A DNA stretch of 64,000 bases from Pirellulales bacterium (lineage in GTDB: Bacteria > Planctomycetota > Planctomycetia > Pirellulales > Lacipirellulaceae), in the NCBI GenBank assembly GCA_020849945.1, contig JADZFK010000097.1, positions 1-64,000 of the forward strand, read 5' to 3'. Below the pieces are notes generated by a model, which made no database searches, was not told where the DNA came from, and saw only the letters and a program-made list of their open reading frames with translations. Below are positions 15,979 to 24,511 of the stretch, piece by piece. Positions within the stretch are counted from its first letter, which is position 1. Every line of letters starts with the position of its first letter. Position numbers and translations under genes: made by a program.

Positions 15979-16914
15979 ATGTTGCGTACCACGATCGATT
16001 TCAGCGTGTACTTGCTCGTTCGGATGGCAATTGCCTTGGTGCAGGCCGTGCCGCTTTCGGTGTGTGAAAAGGGAGCGGAGCTGCTTGCCACACTGATGGG
16101 CCAGGTGCTGCGCGTGCGAGGAAATGTCGTTGATCAGAACCTGCGGATCGCCTTTCCCGAGCTGACGGCGGAGGACCGCGATAAGATCGCATGGCAGATG
16201 TGGCGTCACCTGATCCTGATGGTTGCCGAAATCGCGCAGACGCCGCGCAAGGTTCACGAAACGAATTGGCGCGAGCATTCGCAGGTTGTCAATAAAGAGC
16301 CGTTTGTGCGAACGTTGCTTGCCGGGCGACCGCTCGTGGTTATCTCGGGCCACTTCGGCAACTTTGAGTTGGGCGGCTATCTGTTGGGCCTGTTCGGCTT
16401 TCCGACCTACACCGTCGCCCGCACACTCGACAACCGTTTCCTCGACCGATTCATCAACGATTTCCGCAGCCGCACGGGCCAGTTCATCTTGCCGAAGAAG
16501 GGAAGTGGCGAGGATATTCAGAGAATATTGGAGCAGAACGGGGTACTAACGTTGCTGGGCGATCAGTCCGCCGGGCAGCGTCAATGCTGGGTCAACTTTT
16601 TCGGCAAACCGGCTTCAACCCACAAGGCGGTCGCCATCTTCTCGCTTGCCAACAGCGCGCCGACGATGGTTAGCTACGCGCGGCGGCTGGATCGAGCATT
16701 GCACTACGAGGTTGGGCCGATCGCCATTTGCGATCCAGGCGAACCCAACTTCGAATACGGCTCGGTGCCGCTTTTGGCTCAATGGTACACCGACAACCTG
16801 GAGAAGCTCGTTCGCCAATCGCCCGCGCAGTATTGGTGGGTCCATCGCCGTTGGAAAGGCGAGCCTGGCGTGCGTCGCAAACGCGATCTGCCCGAGCATC
16901 GTGAAGTGGCTTGA
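15979..16914 (+). CDS. Lysophospholipid acyltransferase of the LpxL/HtrB type
   Basis: A 311-residue membrane-associated acyltransferase. An N-terminal hydrophobic helix (VYLLVRMAIALVQAV) anchors it. ISGHFGNFELGGYLLG holds the HxxxxE catalytic motif of the LPLAT superfamily. TVARTLDNRF, LLGDQSAGQ and the late YWWVHRRWKGEP block match the Kdo2-lipid A acyltransferase pattern. It probably adds a secondary acyl chain to lipid A, consistent with a Gram-negative-type envelope and with the polysaccharide locus and MsbA-like exporter elsewhere in the window. ATG 15979 was chosen because the upstream frame overlaps ykgJ. Confidence 0.88.
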   Translation: MLRTTIDFSVYLLVRMAIALVQAVPLSVCEKGAELLATLMGQVLRVRGNVVDQNLRIAFPELTAEDRDKIAWQMWRHLILMVAEIAQTPRKVHETNWREHSQVVNKEPFVRTLLAGRPLVVISGHFGNFELGGYLLGLFGFPTYTVARTLDNRFLDRFINDFRSRTGQFILPKKGSGEDIQRILEQNGVLTLLGDQSAGQRQCWVNFFGKPASTHKAVAIFSLANSAPTMVSYARRLDRALHYEVGPIAICDPGEPNFEYGSVPLLAQWYTDNLEKLVRQSPAQYWWVHRRWKGEPGVRRKRDLPEHREVA

Positions 16915-17009
16915 ACGGGCCTCATAGCGGCGGGTTTGCTTGTTGTTGGCAGTATTGTGCCGCAGGATGGTACGTCGTCGTACGTGGCGGGCGTTGCTAT
17001 AATTTTGTC

Positions 17010-17867
17010 ATGACGAACGGTGAACCCTTGCAACTCGATGCCAAGCGGGAACGATTACTTTCGGTGATCGCGGGATACGGGCCGTGCGCGGTCGCGTTTT
17101 CAGGCGGGGTGGATAGTGCGGTGGTTGCCAAGGCGGCCCAACTTGCGTTGGGGGATGGGGCCATCGCTGTAACAGGCACGAGCGCGTCGCTGGCGGCTGG
17201 AGAGCTGGAGGCGGCCACCGATCTGGCAAGGCTTATCGGCATTCGCCACCAAGTGGTTCCTACCGAGGAATTTGCCGACCCCAATTACGTGGCCAATAGC
17301 CCAGACCGCTGTTATCACTGCAAGAGCGAGTTGTACACGCAGATGGGGCGATTGGCCGAGCGACTTGGCGTGCCCGTGGTGCTGAATGGGGCGAATGCGG
17401 ACGACCTGGGCGATTTTCGGCCTGGGATGCGTGCGGCCGATGAGCATGCGGTGCGAAGCCCGCTTGCCGAATGCGGCATCACGAAACAGGAGGTTCGAGT
17501 GTTTGCGGCCGCGTGGGGGCTACCGGTGGCCGAGAAGCCTGCCATGCCGTGCCTATCCAGTCGCGTAGCCTACGGTTTGGAAGTGACTCCCGCGCGATTG
17601 GGGATGATCGATCGCGCCGAGCAGGTTTTGCGAGCGCTTGGTTACCACGAGTTGCGAGTGCGTTTTCACGAGGGCGACCTTGCGCGAATTGAAGTACCTT
17701 TCGAGCGAGTGGCAGAGGTATGCGAACCCGCCGTTCGCCAGAAGATTTGCGAGGAACTATCGCGAGTGGGCTTCAAGTTTGTGACGCTCGATCTTGGCGG
17801 CTTGCGTTCGGGTGGATTTGCAAAGCTGGTGCCACTGGAAGTGAGGCAGCAGTTCGCGGCGAGGTGA
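17010..17867 (+). CDS. larE: LarE-type ATP-dependent sacrificial sulfur transferase
   Basis: A 285-residue PP-loop enzyme. AFSGGVDSAVVAKAA is the ATP-pyrophosphatase motif. DRCYHCKSELY and the later MPCLSSRVAYG are the cysteine-bearing blocks; in characterised LarE the second block supplies the sulfur donated to the pyridinium-dithiocarboxylate precursor of the nickel-pincer cofactor. LarB, LarC and a LarA racemase are not in this window, so the substrate pathway is unconfirmed. ATG 17010 follows the acyltransferase by 95 bases. Confidence 0.85.
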   Translation: MTNGEPLQLDAKRERLLSVIAGYGPCAVAFSGGVDSAVVAKAAQLALGDGAIAVTGTSASLAAGELEAATDLARLIGIRHQVVPTEEFADPNYVANSPDRCYHCKSELYTQMGRLAERLGVPVVLNGANADDLGDFRPGMRAADEHAVRSPLAECGITKQEVRVFAAAWGLPVAEKPAMPCLSSRVAYGLEVTPARLGMIDRAEQVLRALGYHELRVRFHEGDLARIEVPFERVAEVCEPAVRQKICEELSRVGFKFVTLDLGGLRSGGFAKLVPLEVRQQFAAR

Positions 17868-17887
17868 GTGGGGCATTTCGAGAAAGC

Positions 17888-17947
17888 GAAGTATTCCTCT
17901 CGCTACGCGAGAGGACTTTCATCTCGCGGAGCGAGATGAGTACATTC
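17888..17947 (+). repeat. Double-hairpin dispersed repeat, copy 2
   Basis: tcctctcgctacgcgagagga (perfect 9-bp stem, loop tac) then tttcatctcgcggagcgaga and tgagtacattc. Shares the second hairpin and tail with 15133-15190. It lies 20 bases after the larE stop and could act as a transcription terminator there. Confidence 0.75.
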
Positions 17948-18017
17948 AAACTGCCCCGGATTTTGTGGTGGTGCGTGGGGGGGTGAGGTAGTGGGGTATT
18001 GGGGCAGTTGGGCGGGA

Positions 18018-19754
18018 TCAGTTGTCGCGTGGTTTGAGGCCGAGGTTTTCTTCCCAAGCTTTGAAGAGGTCCTCGCGCTTCTCGACCTTGCCGGACATGA
18101 TTTTGTCGCCGAGCACTTGCACGGGCAAGCCGAACGTCTTGGGGTTTGCGCTAGTTCGTTGCAGCTTGTCGAAAAGAGTGATGTAACCGTCGAGTTGTTT
18201 CTTCACTTCGTTGCTACGAGCGAGGGAGAACAGTTCGGTGCCATCGACATAGCTGAAGGCTTTGGGGATGATTCGCTCCATGGGAGGCGGTTTGTCGCCG
18301 CCCGACATGAGGAACTCGTGAAACACGCGAAACCGCTCGGGGTTCAAACGAGCAAAGCCGAGCACCGTGCGGGCCGTGCCGCAAGCGCCGCGGTGAGCGA
18401 GTGTGGAATCCTTCAAGAGTTTGTTGCATTCGTAATCGAGGGGGATAGGCATGACGATCAGCGCGACTTCATTGCCGTATTGCGTCATCGCTTGTTCGAC
18501 CATCGAGTGCATCTGGCGGCAGTGAAGGCAATCGTACGATACCATTTCGATCGCCACATGGGGCGCATCGGGCGAGCCGATCAGTGGGTGGCGGTAGACA
18601 TCGAGCGAAAGCTTTCCACCGAGGAACTTAACGAATCGCTCGGGCGATTTTGGGGGTTCGGCGGGAGAGTTGTCGGCTTTCTCGCCTTGCGGGGGTTTGT
18701 TGGCTGAATCTGCCGAGGGTGAAGCCTTGGTGTCTTCACGGGACGTTTCGGCCGGGGCGGCAGGCACTGCGGGTGTCGGCACGCGTAGGGTATAGCGGGA
18801 GGCGGCATCCGCGGATTCCGATTCCGGCTCTGTTTCGCTGGCAGCCGTTTCACCCTCTTTGGTGTTGCTTGATTCGGCGTTTGCTTTACTGTCTGCTTCA
18901 CTGCCTGCTTTTCCGCCGGGTTCCGTTCCGTTCGCTTCCGCAGAGGGCGTGTTTCTACCGGAATCGATATCGATCGATTCCGTCAGTGCGACTTTCTCCA
19001 CTTGAAAGTTTTTGGAAGGGAAGAGCAATTGCCCGCCGATGAGCATTGCGAGTGGCAGCAGAGCACCGCCCAAGGCGATCAGCAAGGAAGGGGGCTGGGC
19101 CTCGTAGCCGAGGGTGCCGCTCGTGGGGCGGCCCATTGTAGGCGAGGCGATGCCTGGCACGCGTGGGGCCGTTGCCGGTCGCAAGGCCACGGCGGCTGGT
19201 TGCGAGGCCATGCGCGCGGGCCCGGTTGTGGAGCGGTTGGCCATCCGGCACTGCAAGGCGGCGGCAACTGCCAAGATACCGAGCGTGATGCCGCAGGCAT
19301 CGGTCGCGAGGCAGAACTTGCAGAACTTGCCGATCGCCAGCGCTTGCACGCCGACAAACCAAACGCTTGCCGTTGCCGCGATGACGGCCAACAACACAAA
19401 GGCGGTTGTGACGGTGCGATTGGCGGAGTCGCGGCGGATGCCCAAGAACAATCCGAGTACGGCAAGCGAGGCGTAAACGCACAGGCCAATTATAGCTACT
19501 GGCAAGCCGAGCCATTTTGACCAGGAACTCGAGAGGACGGCATCGCAAGGGTTCTCGGTTCCGACGCCACAACCGGCAATCGCCCCGCCGGTCATCGAGA
19601 GATAGGCCAGGTACCCTGTGACCAGGAAGGCCGCCCACGCTAGCAGCGTGAGCAACCAGCGCACGGGGGCGGGAAACGCGGGCTTAGCCCCCGCACAGGG
19701 GGGGCGTGTGGCCGCGCGGCCAGGTAGCGGGATGTGCATCTTTTCGGTGGCCAT
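18018..19754 (-). CDS. Vitamin K epoxide reductase fused to a DsbA-like thioredoxin domain
   Basis: A 578-residue inner-membrane protein. Residues about 30-170 are a VKOR domain with several helices: the Cys pair C62/C70 in GCGVGTENPCDAVLSS and the CxxC at 145-148 in GKFCKFCLA. Another membrane helix follows near residues 225-245 (LLIALGGALLPLAMLIGG). Residues 255-370 are a low-complexity Glu/Ala/Ser/Lys linker. The C-terminal periplasmic domain has DCLHCRQMH (CxxC at 409-412), the DsbA/DsbG-like active site, and GLPVQVLG supplying the cis-proline. It should oxidise protein thiols and pass electrons to quinone in one polypeptide. Convergent with larE. Confidence 0.9.
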   Translation of the reverse strand: MATEKMHIPLPGRAATRPPCAGAKPAFPAPVRWLLTLLAWAAFLVTGYLAYLSMTGGAIAGCGVGTENPCDAVLSSSWSKWLGLPVAIIGLCVYASLAVLGLFLGIRRDSANRTVTTAFVLLAVIAATASVWFVGVQALAIGKFCKFCLATDACGITLGILAVAAALQCRMANRSTTGPARMASQPAAVALRPATAPRVPGIASPTMGRPTSGTLGYEAQPPSLLIALGGALLPLAMLIGGQLLFPSKNFQVEKVALTESIDIDSGRNTPSAEANGTEPGGKAGSEADSKANAESSNTKEGETAASETEPESESADAASRYTLRVPTPAVPAAPAETSREDTKASPSADSANKPPQGEKADNSPAEPPKSPERFVKFLGGKLSLDVYRHPLIGSPDAPHVAIEMVSYDCLHCRQMHSMVEQAMTQYGNEVALIVMPIPLDYECNKLLKDSTLAHRGACGTARTVLGFARLNPERFRVFHEFLMSGGDKPPPMERIIPKAFSYVDGTELFSLARSNEVKKQLDGYITLFDKLQRTSANPKTFGLPVQVLGDKIMSGKVEKREDLFKAWEENLGLKPRDN

Positions 19755-20190
19755 TACTTCAATCTACGCTTTCTTTTGCGGCGAGGCGAGTGCTTCGCGG
19801 CATCTCGCTCGATACGGGGGAGTTGGCGAGGGGCTGGGGCCGAAACTCCGCTTGCCGACTCGACGCTACCATCGCTACGATCCGGTTGCTTCGATCAACC
19901 CGCGCGGCCGAACGACCCTCGTAGCCGGGCGTTGCGAGACGGTTCTGCCAATGAAAGCGGGATGCCGGATGGCCGGTAGGCATCGGCGGAAGGCGATGGT
20001 GATGCGACGTGAAGCGATGGTGAAACCGCCGTCTTCCGCCGGCGGCTAGATGGCTCGATATTGTTCGCTCGTGAATATCTGGACGGCTTCAGATTGAGGT
20101 GGGGCGGGTTCGCGGAGTTTCCGTATGCGGTAGGGATGAGCAGGTGTTTGGAAGACCGGTTCGTTGCTGTTGCGGGAGAAGTGCCACGGG
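19755..20190. other. Intergenic region between divergent genes
   Basis: Holds the promoters of the VKOR gene (-) and SDR gene (+). A short hairpin accgccgtcttccgccggcggct is at 20025-20047. No gene supported; the antisense ORF 19895-20341 has no domain character. Confidence 0.45.
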
Positions 20191-21111
20191 ATGAAAGTTG
20201 TACGCGGGAAGAAAGCGTTGGTTTCGGGCGCGGCCTCGGGAATTGGGCGTGCGATTGCGCTTCGTTTGGCGGCCGAGGGCGTGCATCTGTTTCTAATCGA
20301 TGTGGACGATGCTGGGCTCGCGCAAGCGGCCATCGAAGCAAGTGTGGGGGGCGTGGAAGTTATCACGCGTCACTGCGACTTATCCGAGCGACACGACATC
20401 AGCGCCACGGTGTTTGAGGTACTGGAACGGTGGGGAGGTGTTGATATCCTTGTGAACAACGCTGGGATTACCTACTTCGGCAAGACCGATCACATGGCTG
20501 CGGAGCATTGGGACAGGCTGCTTCAGATCAATCTGCTGGCCCACGTGCAAATGACCCGCGAGTTGCTTCCTTCGCTTCTCGAGCGTCCCGATGGCCACGT
20601 GCTGAACGTGTGCAGCATCTTGGGGCTAGTAGGGATGCCGATGGTGACGGCTTACTGTACCTCGAAGTTTGCGATGGTGGGTTTTAGCGAATCGCTGCGA
20701 AGTGAGTTTGGCCGGCAGGGCCTTGGCGTAACGGCCTTGTGCCCGGGGTTTGTTAACACGAAATTGTTTACGAGCGCGCCTCTGGAAGGCGAAGCCAGCG
20801 AGCACAAGGTACCGCCGCAGTCGATTACGACGACGCCCGAACGCGTGGCGGAGGCGGCGTTACGGGCCATTTATCGGAACCGGCGAATGGTGGTGATGGG
20901 GCCGTTTGCCCGGTTTTTGCACGGGATCAAATGGCTTGCTCCGTGGTTGCTCGACGCGGTATTTCATCGGGGTCGCCGCAAGTGCATTGCACGGAAAGAA
21001 AAAGAAGCTGCCGCGGAGGTGGCTCGGCACCGCATTTCATCGCCGAGTTGCGATTGCCCTGGTTCAAGCGTTCCGCTTGCTTTGAATGAACTGCCCCGAA
21101 TCTCCGCATGA
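20191..21111 (+). CDS. Short-chain dehydrogenase/reductase
   Basis: A 306-residue NAD(P)-dependent oxidoreductase. KALVSGAASGIGRAIAL is the TGxxxGxG cofactor motif (S replaces T), LVNNAGI the NNAG motif, NVCSILGLVG the catalytic serine and YCTSKFAMVGF the YxxxK pair. PGFVNTKLF follows. The C-terminal 60 residues carry a hydrophobic stretch (FLHGIKWLAPWLLDAVFH) and a basic region, so it may be membrane-associated, as in some SDRs acting on lipids. Start 20191 has GGGAG about 11 bases upstream. Substrate unknown. Confidence 0.88.
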   Translation: MKVVRGKKALVSGAASGIGRAIALRLAAEGVHLFLIDVDDAGLAQAAIEASVGGVEVITRHCDLSERHDISATVFEVLERWGGVDILVNNAGITYFGKTDHMAAEHWDRLLQINLLAHVQMTRELLPSLLERPDGHVLNVCSILGLVGMPMVTAYCTSKFAMVGFSESLRSEFGRQGLGVTALCPGFVNTKLFTSAPLEGEASEHKVPPQSITTTPERVAEAALRAIYRNRRMVVMGPFARFLHGIKWLAPWLLDAVFHRGRRKCIARKEKEAAAEVARHRISSPSCDCPGSSVPLALNELPRISA

Positions 21112-21267
21112 TCGTTACGACCGGCACTATCGAAAATCCTTGTAAGGTTCGGTTGCTGTTCTTGCGGCAAGACCTATCTTTGTCGAGCGAAAGCCGACGA
21201 TTCTGGGATTCGCCAAGTGGCGAACGTCGTGGGCTTATCCATGCGTATGCATAGGGAGTTAGAAGTC

Positions 21268-21696
21268 ATGGGATATTTTCGGATTGCGTTGATCGTGGCC
21301 GCGTTGGCAGTTCCCGCCACAGCAAAGGCTACCTTGTTCGCCGGTCGCGGTTGCTGCGGCGGTGATTGCGGTTGCTGCGCCGGTTGCGGCGCGCATGGCT
21401 GCTGCGGTTCGTTTGGCGGCCTCTTCCACGGCTGCCGCAACACGTGTGGCTGCGGCCTGTTGGGTCGTTGCCATCGCGCTTGGTGCTGCGGTTGCGAAAG
21501 CTGCTGCGGTTGCGATTCCTGCTGTTCCTGCTGCGGTTGCACGACCTGCGAATGCGGTTGTGGCTGCGGTGGCAGTGGCGAAGTTGCGCCGAGCCAATCG
21601 GCTGCCGCACCGGCGACCCCCGAGGTTGCTCCCGCGACGACCGACGAACAGAAGGCCGCCGAGAAGGCTGCCAGCGAAGCGGCTCCGAAGAAGTAA
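21268..21696 (+). CDS. Small exported Cys/Gly-rich protein
   Basis: A 142-residue protein. MGYFRIALIVAALAVPATAKA reads as a signal peptide. The mature N-terminal half contains about 27 cysteines in CC, CGC and CCGC clusters (CCGGDCGCC, CCGCDSCCSCCGC) with few hydrophobic residues. The C-terminal 40 residues are Ala/Pro/Glu/Lys-rich and cysteine-free. Start 21268 has AGGGAG about 12 bases upstream. The cysteine density recalls metallothioneins or disulfide-crosslinked cell-wall proteins; since it is exported, crosslinking in the planctomycete envelope or metal binding outside the cytoplasm are both possible. No family assigned. A strong hairpin follows it. Confidence 0.75.
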   Translation: MGYFRIALIVAALAVPATAKATLFAGRGCCGGDCGCCAGCGAHGCCGSFGGLFHGCRNTCGCGLLGRCHRAWCCGCESCCGCDSCCSCCGCTTCECGCGCGGSGEVAPSQSAAAPATPEVAPATTDEQKAAEKAASEAAPKK

Positions 21697-21777
21697 GGCA
21701 TTTAGGGCCATTGCCTTGTCGGAGCGTTGGGGGATTGAATCCCTGCAACGACCGGCATCAACAGCCCTCAAGCTCAT

Positions 21778-21813
21778 CAGGCCCGCAAGGTCATCTACGA
21801 CCTTGCGGGCCTG
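21778..21813. terminator. Strong stem-loop between convergent genes
   Basis: caggcccgcaaggtc, loop atctac, then gaccttgcgggcctg: a perfect 15-bp stem, followed on the plus strand by tttgagttt. It sits between the Cys-rich gene (+) and the DUF6807 gene (-), so it may terminate transcription from one or both sides. The U-run is weak. Confidence 0.7.
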
Positions 21814-21924
21814 TTTGAGTTTGCCCCGCAACCATTGCATGGCCTGCGAATGCTTGTTGGCGAATGCACGACATAGGAACTCGCGCCATTGCCAAGCGAG
21901 CTAATGGGGTTGCAGCTGTTCGTC

Positions 21925-22890
21925 CTACTGTTTGTTGGCGTAGTCGTTCGATGCCTTCTTCAAACGTTCGGTCTTCCAGATACCCGGATGAACGATGAGC
22001 CGATAGCGGAGCCGAAACTCGTCGTGTGCCTTGAGCGAGTAGGGTTTGTCGGCGAGGAAAGCGGGATTCAGGTACGACATGTTGGAACGAATGGCGTACC
22101 ACGGGGTTGGGGCTCGCGGGTTTTCGGAATGGGCGAGAATGGCGATGCCTGCCGGTTGATTGTTGAGTTTGCCGTGATAATCGAATGCCTGGCCCGCAGA
22201 GCGATGAATGCCGTCTTTATCGTAGGAGGCCGGCCCGCGTTCGGTGACGGCTTCTCGCTCGGAAAGGTTTTTGGCAAAACGGACCGACAAGCCCGCATAG
22301 CCGCCCCAGGGCACGCCATTCGGATCCGGGGGAATCGGAGTGCGATCGAAGACGACATCTTGCTCCCCGGCTCGAAACGTTGCGTCCCAGTCGAAATGGT
22401 ACTGCCCATCGCTGTTGGGGGATGAAACCTCGATGATCCGCTTCTCGTAAACGACCGGATCGGCGCCCCCCACGGTGTAGAGGATATCCATTTCGATCCT
22501 TGCGGAGCCGTCTGGGCTCGTCGCCACTTTCGGAGCATTCCAAGTCGTTTCTCCCAGTTTCGGGTTGGTTCGATTGACGGTCTCCCAGTAATGCGTACCG
22601 TTGATGGTCTTCCACGAGAACCATAGGCCATGATGCCAAGCATGGTCGGGAGGTTCGTTCCAAGTCAGCGATTCTCCGGAGACGAGGGCCACGGGATCAA
22701 AGAAAGGCTTGGGCCGCTCGCTCGAAAAATTGAACTTCCAGACGATGCCATGCTCGCCGATCAATGCCAGGGAACTTCCAGGGGCCGTTTCCCAGCGGAA
22801 TTGGCTTTCCGCAAAGCTTGCCAAGGCGAAGCTGCCTACGAGGAGCAGCGTTGCAATCGTTACGAGGGATCGAAAGGCTTGACTTGTCAT
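21925..22890 (-). CDS. Exported DUF6807 (PmoA-like) protein
   Basis: A 321-residue protein with an N-terminal signal sequence (LVTIATLLLVGSFALASFAES). The body has features of the planctomycete PmoA-family (DUF6807): HHGLWFSWKTINGTHYWE, a central beta-rich region with PNGVPWGGYAGLSVRFAKN, and HPRAP-type sequence ending in EFRLRYRLIVHPG. These proteins are frequent in planctomycete and Bacteroidetes genomes near sugar-oxidoreductase genes and have no settled function. It is downstream of the MFS operon on the same strand (about 180 bases from its end) but probably separate because a repeat lies between. Confidence 0.75.
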   Translation of the reverse strand: MTSQAFRSLVTIATLLLVGSFALASFAESQFRWETAPGSSLALIGEHGIVWKFNFSSERPKPFFDPVALVSGESLTWNEPPDHAWHHGLWFSWKTINGTHYWETVNRTNPKLGETTWNAPKVATSPDGSARIEMDILYTVGGADPVVYEKRIIEVSSPNSDGQYHFDWDATFRAGEQDVVFDRTPIPPDPNGVPWGGYAGLSVRFAKNLSEREAVTERGPASYDKDGIHRSAGQAFDYHGKLNNQPAGIAILAHSENPRAPTPWYAIRSNMSYLNPAFLADKPYSLKAHDEFRLRYRLIVHPGIWKTERLKKASNDYANKQ

Positions 22891-22928
22891 GCTGGGTACG
22901 TCTCCATGAAGGGAGTTAAGTATAACGG

Positions 22929-23028
22929 TTGCACATTTTTGGAACTACGAACAACGCAATGGGCATGAATACCCGAAGTGTAAGATGGAATTCCGTCAAC
23001 CCCGGTAGATGGCATGGTCGGTGAACCC
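22929..23028 (+). repeat. Dispersed intergenic repeat, copy 2 (pair with 5389-5491)
   Basis: Begins ttgcacatttttggaactac and ends ggcatggtcggtgaaccc; aligns along its length with 5389-5491 with scattered substitutions and small gaps. It lies between the DUF6807 start and the MFS stop. Confidence 0.6.
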
Positions 23029-23068
23029 GCTGGTTAGGATACGGTAAGAACAACCAGAGGGCCATCCG

Positions 23069-24511
23069 TTAACCGGTGGAAGCTTCGAGAGCATGGCCGC
23101 CCGTTTCACGAATACATTTCAAGACGAAGAAGAACGATATGGCGGCAAACAGGGAGAACACAAAGTAAGCATTGCCAAGTCCGAAGGTTTTTAGCAGCCA
23201 AGGAAACGACATGGTGATTGCGAAATTGGCCATCCACAGGGCAAAAGTTGCCAGTGCCATTGCGCTGCCCCGGATTTGGTTCGAAAACATTTCGCTGAGG
23301 ACGACCCAAGCGCAAGGTCCCCATGTCGATCCGAAAGCGAGAATAAAGGCGTGGGCGGCAACGAGGGCAATTACAGCTTGATTCATGGTGAGGGTAATAT
23401 GGCCTGCCGCGTTATTGGTGCTGGCAGCAAAAGTGAAAGCGACCGTGGATAGGCACACCGTCATGGCGGCAGCGCCCCATAACAAGAGTGGGCGTCGCCC
23501 AATCTTGTCGATGAGGGCCATCGCAAGAAAAGTCGAAGCGATATTGATCACGCCGCTAATCACGTTGATCAAAAGGGAGTTGTTTTCGGAGAAACCAGCC
23601 GCCTGCCATAATGTTGCGCCATAATAGAAAATGACGTTGATGCCGGAAAGTTGTTGCAGAGCCGCCAGCAAGATGCCGATCCACACAACGCCACGGAGGC
23701 GGTGCGTTTTGGGATCAAGAAGATCATGTAGGTTAGGTTGTTTGTGCTCGGTAAAGCTTTGTCGGATGGAATCCAGTAGAGACTGGGCTTCCGTAGGGGT
23801 GGCCAAGCGGCTGAGCACTTGCCGTGCTTCGTCGTCGCGGCGTTGAGCAGCTAAGAACCGCGGCGATTCTGGGACAGCCATAAGAAGAAAGAAATAAAGA
23901 ACGCATGGAACACATTCGGCCCAGTACATCCAGGACCAGGCAGGCTGCCCCAATAGCCAGATATTTTTTGCCCCGCCAGAAGCAGCGGCGATGGCAAAGT
24001 TGCTAAAAAAGGCAACGAAGATGCCAAGCACAATCGCGAGTTGCTGCAGCGAGGTGAGACGGCCTCGCAACTTTGCCGGAGAGATTTCGGCGATGTAAGC
24101 GGGAGCAACGACGCTCGCCGCGCCAACCGCCACACCGCCGATGAGGCGGTAGATTACGAACTCGGGTGACGTTTTGGACCACCCTGAACCAAGTGCGCTG
24201 ATGAAGAATATGACGGCCGAAATGAGCAATACCGGGCGACGGCCGATCCTGTCGGCAATCGTGCCGGACGCTAGCGCACCTGTGGCGCAGCCCAGTAACA
24301 TCGAGGCAACTGAAAAGCCGGATCCGATCGAGCTTGAATGAAAAGCCGCCTGAATTGCTTCGACGGTTCCATTGATTACTGCGCTATCGAAGCCAAACAA
24401 AAACCCACCCACTGCCGCCACGACGGAGAAGAAAATTACGTGGTTGATCCTGTCGGTCGTGTGAACAGCATTCAGCGACGAACCTGCGTCGTGATGAGGA
24501 GGATCGTTCAT
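23069..24511 (-). CDS. MFS sugar transporter (sugar porter family)
   Basis: A 480-residue, 12-helix permease. It has DRIGRRPVLL between helices 2 and 3 and the repeated DKIGRRPLLLWG in the second half, plus VPESPRFLA after helix 6, which are signatures of the sugar porter subfamily (XylE/GlcP/GalP-like, proton-coupled hexose or pentose uptake). ATG 24511 overlaps the stop of the upstream cupin gene by four bases (ATGA), which supports this start over 24529. It is the last gene of the five-gene sugar operon, so it probably brings in the hexose that the other enzymes process. Confidence 0.9.
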   Translation of the reverse strand: MNDPPHHDAGSSLNAVHTTDRINHVIFFSVVAAVGGFLFGFDSAVINGTVEAIQAAFHSSSIGSGFSVASMLLGCATGALASGTIADRIGRRPVLLISAVIFFISALGSGWSKTSPEFVIYRLIGGVAVGAASVVAPAYIAEISPAKLRGRLTSLQQLAIVLGIFVAFFSNFAIAAASGGAKNIWLLGQPAWSWMYWAECVPCVLYFFLLMAVPESPRFLAAQRRDDEARQVLSRLATPTEAQSLLDSIRQSFTEHKQPNLHDLLDPKTHRLRGVVWIGILLAALQQLSGINVIFYYGATLWQAAGFSENNSLLINVISGVINIASTFLAMALIDKIGRRPLLLWGAAAMTVCLSTVAFTFAASTNNAAGHITLTMNQAVIALVAAHAFILAFGSTWGPCAWVVLSEMFSNQIRGSAMALATFALWMANFAITMSFPWLLKTFGLGNAYFVFSLFAAISFFFVLKCIRETGGHALEASTG

